A stretch of 64,000 nt of DNA from Amorphophallus konjac (taxonomy: Eukaryota > Streptophyta > Magnoliopsida > Alismatales > Araceae): the NCBI GenBank assembly GCA_022559845.1, contig CM040128.1:74277247-74341246 (forward strand), read 5' to 3'. Below are positions 9,619-18,872 of this stretch, piece after piece. A model generated the notes under the pieces. It did not search any database, had not been told where the DNA came from, and worked only from the letters and a program-made list of their open reading frames with translations. Position numbers and translations under genes: made by a program. Positions within the stretch are counted from its first letter, which is position 1; each line of letters opens with the position of its first letter.

Positions 9619-11970
9619 TTTTGAGTCCTATGTAATTTTTATTTGAGTCATTGATGTAATTTTCATTTTATTTGAGTCATTTCCCTAGGTCTAGCATTTA
9701 TTTTCCTATGTTTGAGTGTCATTAGATTGTGTAATGTGCTAATTGGGCCCATTTCTTTGGGCTTGGCCCAATGAGCTCTCCTACCCCTTCGGTTATTTGT
9801 CAATGAGGCTTTTGTCAGGGTCTTTTGTAGAAATGTGGGTTTCCTATATATAGGACCCCATTTCCTCCATTTGAACTTAATCAATCAATGAATCAATCAA
9901 TGAAAAATGCCATTTGAGAGTCCAAAGCTTAGTTTAGTGGAGTGATTCCAACATTTCTTGGGTGAGATGCCCTAGGGGAGAGATTCCCCACCCTTCCCTC
10001 TCTTAATCTCTCTTTTTCACTCCACTTTCTCTCTCCTCAACACCCAATTCCGAATTTGCTTCTCTCTCCTCCCTTCCCCAACCACCTCCACTAGCTACCC
10101 ACCTCATTTAAGACCCTCCACTTCCCCAAGCCACCATTACTCCACCCCCTAGTCCCAAGGGAGCTTCCACCAATCCTAGCTCCACCTCCCAACCCCCAAC
10201 TACCCCACCCACTTCCCCAAGCACCCTTCCCACTACCCCAAGCACCCATTCCCTTCCCCAACACAACTCTTCCCATTCCCAAAGCCCCACTAACCACATT
10301 AGTCCATTTTCAAATTTTGGAGAAAGATCTCTCCTTCTCTCTTCCCCACCCATCCCAAATTCGTAGCTCCCCTCTCACCCACTGCAAACACCACCTTCTA
10401 GACCCCATTCTCCCTCATACACACCTTGGAACACCCCCTCCAAGACCCCCTTACAACCAGGGGTCACTCCTACACTCATCCACCCCCATTTCCCCTCCCA
10501 CATACCCCATTCCCCCCCGTCATCTTCAACCTACAGTTTCAGTTGCAGATCAGAAGAAGAGTACCGACTTGCAGAGGTGACCACGGCTTCCTCCGGGCGA
10601 TTCTGAAGGCCCAAGATACATCCGTGGAAGCGTCTGCCTGTCCTCTTCGACACCAAAGTGGTTTCGTCTTCATCGGAGCTCGGGGCTGTCCAGGAACTCC
10701 GTTCTCCCACGACTGCGCGGAACCCTCCCTGCCAAGCATCAGAACCTGAGAGATCACTCTGCCACGACGAACCCTAGCGGATTCAGGCTGAAGCCCCTTC
10801 ATCAAAGTTCTTCCTCTGCTAGTCTTCTTCCAAGATCAAGAAACAGAACCTCATTCGGCTGCCGGAGGAAGGAGTTACGAATTTTCTCCCCCGAGCTCTC
10901 CAGTTCTGTCTCCTGCTGTCTACTCCGACCAGTGCCAACTCTTCAGGGTACACCGACCGCCCTCGACCTCTGATTGCAGCCCCGTTACCTTCGGCTGAAA
11001 GCTACTTTGACCACGAAGACGTCACCGCTGGTTTCGTGCTGATCGGAGTTCGGGAGAGTGCGTGGCGTCCTCTGCAACCTGCTGCCAGAAGTCTGCAACT
11101 GTGGATCAGAAAACCTCATGTCCTGTTCCAACCTCTGCTCCGGTCAGCCACGGTCTCAGAAGAAATTCACAAAAATCTGAAGCGTTCCTGTACCTGTTAC
11201 GAAGCTTTTGCCGCCAGTCTCGCTATCGGAAAAATTCGTGAGAAGGATCTACGGTCATTACACCGCCCCACTGTCCCTGTTCGCAGATAACCGGCAGATT
11301 CGGCATCCACACTCAACCGACATTCTTTACCTTATTTTCCCCACCCCGCTTGGCCGGCTGAAGGCCCCACCCTGCGTGGTGGTAGTTTTGATTGTAACAC
11401 CTTAATCCCCACCCCAAGAACCCCCCCCCCCCTTGCATGGGGTGTAGTGCATGTAATTTACAATTTCAGGTTGAAGCTTCTCCGGCGCGGCGTGCGGGTA
11501 AGCCCACGCTTCCTCGCTCGCCCTCGTCTCCGACCGGGATCGGTGTCTTCACACCGACTAGGTGAGCCACTGCACACTCCTCTTTGCTGAAATTTCCTTG
11601 CTTGAGTAGTATTGTATCTTAGTGCCGTCGGTGGTAAGTGGAGTGCCCGAACTCAAATTTGCTTGTGAATGAATGATTACCGCGGGTGAGTTGTGAGTGA
11701 ACCGTTAATACCCACGCCCTCGGCGTGCTGGCCGTCTATGAGAGTGGACATCCTAGGACCCTTGAGAGGTCCAATCCTAAGCTAGCCAACCCTCGGAGCA
11801 GCAAGGGCCCGTCCCGGACCCTCACCACTATCACCGGTTTGCCTACGGGCACAAGAGTGCGCTTAGCGGGTGAGTCCGCCCGAGTAAAGTCACCGGTTCG
11901 TGCGTTGGTTGCTTGCTAGGTCCAAGGGTCATTTGATCATGTGAAGAACCCCCTAGGTCGTGTCACATCA
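9570..11970 (+). repeat. Second LTR (5' LTR of the full unit), 2401 bp
   Basis: Begins TGATGAGAACATCACC and ends GTGTCACATCA directly before the primer site. TATA box at 9844. The leader downstream is strongly C/T-rich (9950-10540), with a run of C at about 11420. It matches 14579-16979 except for about 11 differences, all between about 10828 and 11233. Confidence 0.95.
9844..9853 (+). promoter_or_regulatory. TATA box, second LTR of composite element
   Basis: CTATATATAG, about 275 bp into the LTR, preceded by a GGGCCC/TTGGGC-rich stretch. Same position in the third LTR. Confidence 0.65.
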
Positions 11971-11972
11971 AG

Positions 11973-11984
11973 TGGTATCAGAGC
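11973..11984 (+). other. Primer binding site (initiator tRNA-Met type)
   Basis: TGGTATCAGAGC, two bases after the LTR end, is the standard plant primer site complementary to the 3' end of initiator tRNA-Met. It shows that 9570-11970 acts as a 5' LTR. Confidence 0.93.
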
Positions 11985-12017
11985 AAGTCATTGACTTGTC
12001 TCTATCAAGTCAAGTCC

Positions 12018-14627
12018 ATGGGCACGCTTGCATTAGAGTTCTCATCGGATCGTTCCATGCATTATCCACCTCCCATTGTCATTGAGTCTACAGACCAAAA
12101 AGCCCCAATTCCCATCATATCCCAAGCATACCTACCTAATGGGAGCCCCACAGAAATTGACTTCATCTACATGGTAGAAGATAATTGGGTATCCCCCGAC
12201 ATTGTAGCCACCCTCTCTACGACCGGACAAATTGTGCACAATGGAGACCTAGTCTTCATTGAATTCCATAAAAGGTTTGGAGAGACCAAATACTTTGATG
12301 GAGCTTGGTGTCAAATTGGAACTTTGGAAGGCCCTTGCATAATCCTAGGGAAACAATGGCTTGATGAACGGAATACCACCTTCCACCCATTGCGTTGGTC
12401 TTGCCTACTTCATCCCCCACATCTCCCGGGAGCCTATGGTTTCAACAACCTTTTGTTCCCTCACCCACCGGGGCCCCATACCCGGCCACCATGCCCTCTC
12501 AACCCACTTCGAAGAATGAACAAGGTCATGAGTGAACATGAGGAAAACCCGGCCCACAAGACCAAATCCCCGAGATTGGACACCAATCCAAATCCCTTCC
12601 CCACATTCAAGGAAATTCATACTCCTATCAATAAGGAAGAAGGACATCAACTCATCCCCGTCCAAACAAACACATACCTCCCCAAACCACTCAATCTCAT
12701 GCAAAAGGTGGTGACCCTAGGAGAACTCATCATCAAATGGCTCAAGCAAAATCCCATCCCTCATACCTTGTACTTTCAAAACCCAACCATGGAGCATCCT
12801 TTCCAATTAGCACCCATTAACTCCTATCACACCACATTCCAATCCTACTATGAGGTAAATAGTTGGGATGATCTCATCAAGGGTTTAGAATGGCAACTAA
12901 AGTTGACTTGCTTATTGACCATAGGAGAGGCCCACCCAAGAAGACTTAGTCTCATCCACCCATGTGTTGGTTCTATCACCTCAGTCTACACCATTGGTTG
13001 CTACACTAGTGACCTCCTTCTCATTCTCCCCATGGATGAAGAACCCATCATGGTCCACTCCACTACCATTAAGATCCCAAGTACCTTGACCGACTGGCCC
13101 ACTAAAGATCTTGGTCCAGTTACCTTGGGGAAGGATGACCCACCATGCGTGGACCATGTGGACATAGAGTTCCTTCCTCTAGGAAGCCCAGTCCATGACC
13201 CCTTTGATCCCTTCCAATGGGAGTCTAGGTACCCATGTAATACACCCACCTTACCCACAACTCCCCTTTCCCTACCCCAACCAACCATGTTGGACCAAGA
13301 ACACCTCTTCCAAGACTTGGGCCACACAAAGGGAACCATCACCATAGACAACATATGCCTAGGAAGCAAAGAAGACCCCCTCTCCATAATGCCCACCTTC
13401 CTAGATCCTTTTGACCCTTTCACATGGAAGTTCAAAGGCCATCCCACACCCATACACATGGAAGTCATCTTTGGGAAAGGAATGCATAAGTCTTGGCATA
13501 ACACATCACTTGGCATGATTCATAAGACGGGTCCATTCATTCACAACACCCACATGTCAAGTAGGAAGCATGAATGGACCATTTTTGGATGTAATGGTCC
13601 ACCTCCATTCATCATGAGTCTTAAGCATGAGAGTTCCATATTCGGATGTAATGGGCCACCGTCATTCATCATAAGTCTTAAACATGATAGGAGCATTCAC
13701 GGATGTCCGGGTCCCCCGGCACTCATCACACCCATACATGAAAGGGACACATATGGATGCCCCGGCCCTCCCTCACTTCACATTAGTCATACACATGTCA
13801 AAGGCATCTACGGATGTCCGGGTCCCCCGATATTTATCACCACTTTGCATGATAGGGCCACCTACGGGTGCCCCGGCCCACCTAGGTTGACCGAAGTCTA
13901 CACTGCATCATTACATGATAGGTCTACTTTTGGTTGCCCCGGTCCCCCTTTGCATACCACACACTTCCCACCCACACCGCACCGTAGCTCAAGGCATACT
14001 CATTCAAGCAAGCATCTAGCAATGGGCGGTGAGGGTCGTAATAAGCGGGCAAAAACTCACGAGTGGCACTTCGAATTCCAAGAAGGCAACCTCACGATGG
14101 TGGTTTTGGAATGGCTCTACCTTAGGGCCACCTCCAAATCGAGGGCACGAGGACTTGGACCTTCCATGTTCCAAGTGGCTTTGGCAACCTGGCTTATGGG
14201 TTGGATTTACTCATGGGATTTTGGGATATACCTCACTTTTCATGTAACGGATCTAGCACCCTCTAAGGGCACCGCGGTAGATCCTAGTGAGCACCTTGAG
14301 CCTACCCCCATCTTTGTGAGCGACACCCTCAGAGAGCTTCCACATAACAACTTGAGAGCCCGACGTGTGCACACGGAGGCAATACTGGGCAAGCAAGGTA
14401 CTATCATCGGCAAGAGGGTGTGTCCAAGCCACCTTGAGGAGTTGAAGCGTCGTCCCCTGGTTGCGAACGTGAGGTTGAGTTTGGAGGTTGAAGCTTGCTC
14501 GGAGTTGCGTCGGAGGACCTCTTCTCCCCCCGGTGGACTCATACTCGACGGAGTCGAGTTCTTTGCACCCCAGGAGTATGATGAGAACATCACCTCCTAT
14601 TTCATCAGGCATGGTCTAGTCATTTAA
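12018..14627 (+). CDS. Unknown retroelement protein with GC(P/N)GPP repeats (869 aa)
   Basis: The ATG at 12018 is the first after the primer site and the frame is open to TAA 14625-14627, running 49 bp into the 3' LTR. I do not recognise a family. Seen: an N-terminal domain (residues 1-150) with IILGKQWLDERN, faintly like the retropepsin ILGxxWL element but with no DTG/DSG triad; a Pro/His/Thr-rich middle (150-510) with a fairly globular patch at about 235-350; seven tandem repeats of 19-22 residues with core GC(P/N)GPP (about residues 518-650); and a C-terminal domain (about 680-855) with hydrophobic segments around WLMGWIYSWDFGIYL. It has no zinc knuckle, RT or integrase. The open, nearly unmutated frame suggests recent function or a recent source copy. 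It could be a highly diverged gag-like protein or a captured gene. Confidence 0.75.
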   Translation: MGTLALEFSSDRSMHYPPPIVIESTDQKAPIPIISQAYLPNGSPTEIDFIYMVEDNWVSPDIVATLSTTGQIVHNGDLVFIEFHKRFGETKYFDGAWCQIGTLEGPCIILGKQWLDERNTTFHPLRWSCLLHPPHLPGAYGFNNLLFPHPPGPHTRPPCPLNPLRRMNKVMSEHEENPAHKTKSPRLDTNPNPFPTFKEIHTPINKEEGHQLIPVQTNTYLPKPLNLMQKVVTLGELIIKWLKQNPIPHTLYFQNPTMEHPFQLAPINSYHTTFQSYYEVNSWDDLIKGLEWQLKLTCLLTIGEAHPRRLSLIHPCVGSITSVYTIGCYTSDLLLILPMDEEPIMVHSTTIKIPSTLTDWPTKDLGPVTLGKDDPPCVDHVDIEFLPLGSPVHDPFDPFQWESRYPCNTPTLPTTPLSLPQPTMLDQEHLFQDLGHTKGTITIDNICLGSKEDPLSIMPTFLDPFDPFTWKFKGHPTPIHMEVIFGKGMHKSWHNTSLGMIHKTGPFIHNTHMSSRKHEWTIFGCNGPPPFIMSLKHESSIFGCNGPPSFIISLKHDRSIHGCPGPPALITPIHERDTYGCPGPPSLHISHTHVKGIYGCPGPPIFITTLHDRATYGCPGPPRLTEVYTASLHDRSTFGCPGPPLHTTHFPPTPHRSSRHTHSSKHLAMGGEGRNKRAKTHEWHFEFQEGNLTMVVLEWLYLRATSKSRARGLGPSMFQVALATWLMGWIYSWDFGIYLTFHVTDLAPSKGTAVDPSEHLEPTPIFVSDTLRELPHNNLRARRVHTEAILGKQGTIIGKRVCPSHLEELKRRPLVANVRLSLEVEACSELRRRTSSPPGGLILDGVEFFAPQEYDENITSYFIRHGLVI
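13569..13960 (+). repeat. Seven coding repeats GC(P/N)GPP
   Basis: Units of about 57-66 bp coding H(D/E)RxxxGC(P/N)GPPxxI. The first two have GCNGPP and the next five GCPGPP. DNA repeats share GG(A/T)TG(T/C)CC(G/C)GG(T/C)CC(C/T)CC. Single Cys spacing of about 20 residues could suit metal or disulfide contacts, but this is speculative. Confidence 0.85.
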
Positions 14628-16979
14628 TTTTGAGTCCTATGTAATTTTTATTTGAGTCATTGATGTAATTTTCATTTTATTTGAGTCATTTCCCTAGGTC
14701 TAGCATTTATTTTCCTATGTTTGAGTGTCATTAGATTGTGTAATGTGCTAATTGGGCCCATTTCTTTGGGCTTGGCCCAATGAGCTCTCCTACCCCTTCG
14801 GTTATTTGTCAATGAGGCTTTTGTCAGGGTCTTTTGTAGAAATGTGGGTTTCCTATATATAGGACCCCATTTCCTCCATTTGAACTTAATCAATCAATGA
14901 ATCAATCAATGAAAAATGCCATTTGAGAGTCCAAAGCTTAGTTTAGTGGAGTGATTCCAACATTTCTTGGGTGAGATGCCCTAGGGGAGAGATTCCCCAC
15001 CCTTCCCTCTCTTAATCTCTCTTTTTCACTCCACTTTCTCTCTCCTCAACACCCAATTCCGAATTTGCTTCTCTCTCCTCCCTTCCCCAACCACCTCCAC
15101 TAGCTACCCACCTCATTTAAGACCCTCCACTTCCCCAAGCCACCATTACTCCACCCCCTAGTCCCAAGGGAGCTTCCACCAATCCTAGCTCCACCTCCCA
15201 ACCCCCAACTACCCCACCCACTTCCCCAAGCACCCTTCCCACTACCCCAAGCACCCATTCCCTTCCCCAACACAACTCTTCCCATTCCCAAAGCCCCACT
15301 AACCACATTAGTCCATTTTCAAATTTTGGAGAAAGATCTCTCCTTCTCTCTTCCCCACCCATCCCAAATTCGTAGCTCCCCTCTCACCCACTGCAAACAC
15401 CACCTTCTAGACCCCATTCTCCCTCATACACACCTTGGAACACCCCCTCCAAGACCCCCTTACAACCAGGGGTCACTCCTACACTCATCCACCCCCATTT
15501 CCCCTCCCACATACCCCATTCCCCCCCGTCATCTTCAACCTACAGTTTCAGTTGCAGATCAGAAGAAGAGTACCGACTTGCAGAGGTGACCACGGCTTCC
15601 TCCGGGCGATTCTGAAGGCCCAAGATACATCCGTGGAAGCGTCTGCCTGTCCTCTTCGACACCAAAGTGGTTTCGTCTTCATCGGAGCTCGGGGCTGTCC
15701 AGGAACTCCGTTCTCCCACGACTGCGCGGAACCCTCCCTGCCAAGCATCAGAACCTGAGAGATCACTCTGCCACGACGAACCCTAGCGGATTCAGGCTGA
15801 AGCCCCTTCATCAAAGTTCTTCCTCTACTAGTCTTCTTCCAAGATCAAGAAACAGAACCTCATTCGGCTGCCGGAGAAAGGAGTTACGAATTTTCTCCCC
15901 CGAGCTCTCCAGTTCTGTCTCCTGCTGTCTACTCCGACCAGTGCCAACTCTTCAGGGTACACCGACCGCCCTCAACCTCTGATTGCAGCCCCGTTACCTT
16001 CAGCTGAAAGCTACTTTGACCACGAAGACGTCACCGCCAGTTTCGTGCTGATCAGAGTTCGGGAGAGTGCGCGGCGTCCTCTGCAACCTGCTGCCAGAAG
16101 TCTGCAACTGTGGATCAGAAAACCTCATGTCCTGTTCCAACCTCTGCTCCGGTCAGCCACGGTCTCAGAAGAAATTCACAAAAATCTGAAGCGTTCCTGT
16201 ACCTATTACGAAGCTTTTGCCGCCAGTCTTGCTATCGGCAAAATTCGTGAGAAGGATCTACGGTCATTACACCGCCCCACTGTCCCTGTTCGCAGATAAC
16301 CGGCAGATTCGGCATCCACACTCAACCGACATTCTTTACCTTATTTTCCCCACCCCGCTTGGCCGGCTGAAGGCCCCACCCTGCGTGGTGGTAGTTTTGA
16401 TTGTAACACCTTAATCCCCACCCCAAGAACCCCCCCCCCCCTTGCATGGGGTGTAGTGCATGTAATTTACAATTTCAGGTTGAAGCTTCTCCGGCGCGGC
16501 GTGCGGGTAAGCCCACGCTTCCTCGCTCGCCCTCGTCTCCGACCGGGATCGGTGTCTTCACACCGACTAGGTGAGCCACTGCACACTCCTCTTTGCTGAA
16601 ATTTCCTTGCTTGAGTAGTATTGTATCTTAGTGCCGTCGGTGGTAAGTGGAGTGCCCGAACTCAAATTTGCTTGTGAATGAATGATTACCGCGGGTGAGT
16701 TGTGAGTGAACCGTTAATACCCACGCCCTCGGCGTGCTGGCCGTCTATGAGAGTGGACATCCTAGGACCCTTGAGAGGTCCAATCCTAAGCTAGCCAACC
16801 CTCGGAGCAGCAAGGGCCCGTCCCGGACCCTCACCACTATCACCGGTTTGCCTACGGGCACAAGAGTGCGCTTAGCGGGTGAGTCCGCCCGAGTAAAGTC
16901 ACCGGTTCGTGCGTTGGTTGCTTGCTAGGTCCAAGGGTCATTTGATCATGTGAAGAACCCCCTAGGTCGTGTCACATCA
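14579..16979 (+). repeat. Third LTR (3' LTR), 2401 bp
   Basis: Same ends and length as 9570-11970 and followed directly by TSD TTGCC. No classical polypurine tract precedes it; the upstream bases are CACCCCAGGAGTA. Confidence 0.95.
14853..14862 (+). promoter_or_regulatory. TATA box, third LTR
   Basis: CTATATATAG at the same offset as in the second LTR. Confidence 0.6.
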
Positions 16980-16984
16980 TTGCC
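16980..16984. repeat. TSD TTGCC, right copy (composite element)
   Basis: Matches 8528-8532. Removing the element and one copy restores the open reading frame of the outer Tat antisense gene. Confidence 0.95.
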
Positions 16985-17726
16985 TGTAGCAGCGGCACCT
17001 GCATCCCCGTCCAGGAAGATGGCGGCGACGCCAAGCGATACGGCGATGGCCTTATCCACTCCCCTAGCGATGACCCGCCAGGGGTCTTCTGTCGAGCTGC
17101 GCCGGCCAAGAGACTTGGCCCTTGCTCTTCCATCTTCTTCAGTCACCGTGGATGCTAATTTGTGGGCCGAGGTGGACAGCTCTGTAGATTTCATCCCTCC
17201 GGCTGTGCCCTCAGTCAGCCACACCTCGTCAGGCGCACCGGTCCGACAGATGTTGGTAACACTGCGGACAATGCTCTTCGCCGATCTTTCTTTGTCATAC
17301 CGGGAGGTGCAGAGTATAGTGACGCAGCGGATCGGAGCACTGCAAGTGCTGGGCTGTCCACTGGGGGAATGGTCGCGGCGGGTCTTGTTGCTGCTGAAGT
17401 ATGTCAAACGTCACGAGTTCCTCGAGACCCAGGCTCCCGACGAATGTGCCGCCCTCGATGCCCAGGCAGACGAGTATTTACAGACCTTGGAGGCACGGTG
17501 CCATGATGAAGAGCACCGTGGGAAGGCTTTGGGGAAAGGCCAGGGCAATGTTTGCTCCCTCAAGAGCCGAGTCGCAAAGCTGGAGAGCTACCTTGCTGCG
17601 GCTAGGTCTGACCTTGCCAAAGCTGAAAGAGTGGTCGAGACGGAAGGCGAGGCTCTTGCCGTTGCCCAGGTCGAGACGGCGTCCATGGAGGCGGAGCTTG
17701 CTCGACTCGAAGAACGGAGGGGCTGA
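16985..17726 (+). CDS. Antisense gene of outer Tat, last exon, part 2 (coiled coil)
   Basis: Continues the exon from 8532 in frame and ends at TGA 17724-17726. It holds LWAEVD, then GCPLGEW..RRVLLLLKYVKR, then about 110 residues of Ala/Glu/Leu-rich heptad-like sequence ending LARLEERRG. The same blocks in the same order (LWADID, GCPLDLW..RVLLLLKFVHR, coiled coil) occur in the last exon of the inner Tat antisense gene at 50165-51319, so the two are homologous though strongly diverged. It is opposite in strand to pol, which fits the additional antisense ORFs known in Tat elements. Function unknown; the helical tail suggests self-association. Confidence 0.7.
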
Positions 17727-18242
17727 TTACGCGACATGACAAACTTCCCTTGCGTCGGAATCCTCACTCTCGAGGACATCTTCAGGGGCATTGACTAGGC
17801 GCCGCTCCTTTGCTCCTTTCTCTTCTCTTCTTCTTTCTTTTTGAGATGTAACCTAGGGGTATGCCCCGAAGCACATGTAGTTTAATCTTTCTTGAATAGA
17901 ACAGATCATTTACTACCTCGCATGTCCTTTCAGTGTGCGTTCATCCCAGGGGGGATCTCTTTTCTCCTCCCTTCTCTTTTGTGCATATTATCTTCTTCTT
18001 CCTCTTTCCTCCCTTTTACTGTGCCAAAACACATTGGCAGGGTGTGAATGTTCGCGGTGATTCGCTCTGGGAGAAACAGGCAGGAACCCACGTCAGGGCA
18101 CGGGAGAGTGCTTGCCCTCCCAGGGGGAGGACGAGGGAACCACTCCACCATACCAAATGGGTGACTTACCGGTCTCGCCATAATGTTGGAACCGCGCACT
18201 GGCCTCAGGCGGGGAGCCTTGGTCAGAGACCGGGTTTTTTCG
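17727..18242. other. Downstream region of outer Tat antisense gene
   Basis: About 500 bp after the stop of the antisense gene. It holds a short CT-rich stretch (about 17815-17850) and no gene that I can support. It presumably includes the 3' untranslated region of the antisense transcript. Confidence 0.5.
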
Positions 18243-18510
18243 TTGCCCGGAGGGGACGGAGAGAAGAGTCTGTTTAGCCAATAGCCTGGACAGAAGGTCC
18301 AAACCAAAGGGGTACTCACCGCCCGAGAGGACGGAGAGAAGAGTCTGTTTAGTCAATGGCCTGAACGGAAGGTCCAAACCAGAGGGGTACTCACCGCCCG
18401 GGGAGGACGGAGAGAAGAGTTTGTTTAGTCAATGGCCTGGACGGAAGGTCCAAACCAAAGGGGTACTCACCGCCCGGGGAGGACGGAGAGAAAATTTTGT
18501 TTAGTTTTTA
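18243..18510. repeat. 76-bp tandem repeats of outer Tat (3.5 copies)
   Basis: Units start at about 18243, 18319, 18395 and 18471. Each has GCCCGG..GAGGACGGAGAGAAGAGT, then TTTAGTCAATGGCCTG, GGAAGGTCCAAACCA and GGGGTACTCAC. They lie between pol and the antisense gene, the hypervariable tandem-repeat zone typical of Tat elements. Confidence 0.85.
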
Positions 18511-18557
18511 GTATCTCAGCTGATACGGGGTGATGACTGGAAATGGGGGGCGTCCCC

Positions 18558-18800
18558 CCTTCTTCTTAGCTTTTATTCTTCCCTTGCTCTTTTCTCTTCT
18601 TCTTTCTTTTCTTTTCCTCTTCTTCTTTTTTTTTCTTTTCTTTTTTTTTCTCCTCCTCTTCTTTTTTTTTCTCTCTTTTTTTCTTCTTCTTTCTTTCTTT
18701 TTCTCCTCTTCTTTTTTCTTTTTCTCTTCCTTCTTTTTACTTTCCTCTTCTCTTCTTTTTTTCTCTTTTTTTTCTTCTTTCTTCCCTTCTCTTTTTTTGA
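18558..18800. repeat. Long polypyrimidine (CTT/TTC) tract
   Basis: Almost pure C/T on the plus strand for about 240 bp, polypurine on the strand that codes outer pol. Low complexity, and the cause of chance Lys/Glu-rich and Phe/Ser-rich ORFs on both strands. Confidence 0.9.
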
Positions 18801-18872
18801 ACACATGGATAGCGATCAAGTCGTTCAGACATTAATCACGCGAATCCGCCCAAAATAGGGCGGAGAATAATA

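Larger units (their letters stand above)
8533..16979 (+). mobile_element. Composite non-autonomous LTR element, LTR-int-LTR-int-LTR
   Basis: One insertion flanked by TTGCC. It holds a truncated LTR (8533-8660), an internal 3' fragment (8661-9569), a full LTR (9570-11970), a primer site, a full internal region (11971-14578) and a full LTR (14579-16979). LTR termini are TGATG...CATCA. The second and third LTRs are both 2401 bp and start 5009 bp apart. The only long internal ORF encodes an unknown protein; no RT, integrase or RNase H is present, so it must depend on proteins in trans. LTR divergence is about 11 bases, so it is young. Family unknown. It lies in the last exon of the outer Tat antisense gene. 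Confidence 0.9.

Noticed and set aside
9663..11405. Short ORFs on both strands of the composite LTR, repeated at +5009
   Set aside because: LTR leader sequence with C/T-rich composition. Repetition reflects the LTR duplication, not coding constraint.
11973..11984. tRNA gene fragment
   Set aside because: TGGTATCAGAGC is complementary to the 3' end of initiator tRNA and sits next to an LTR, so it is a primer site. No cloverleaf sequence follows.
18508..18835. Lys/Glu-rich and Phe/Ser-rich ORFs on both strands
   Set aside because: Translations of a polypyrimidine tract; low complexity only.
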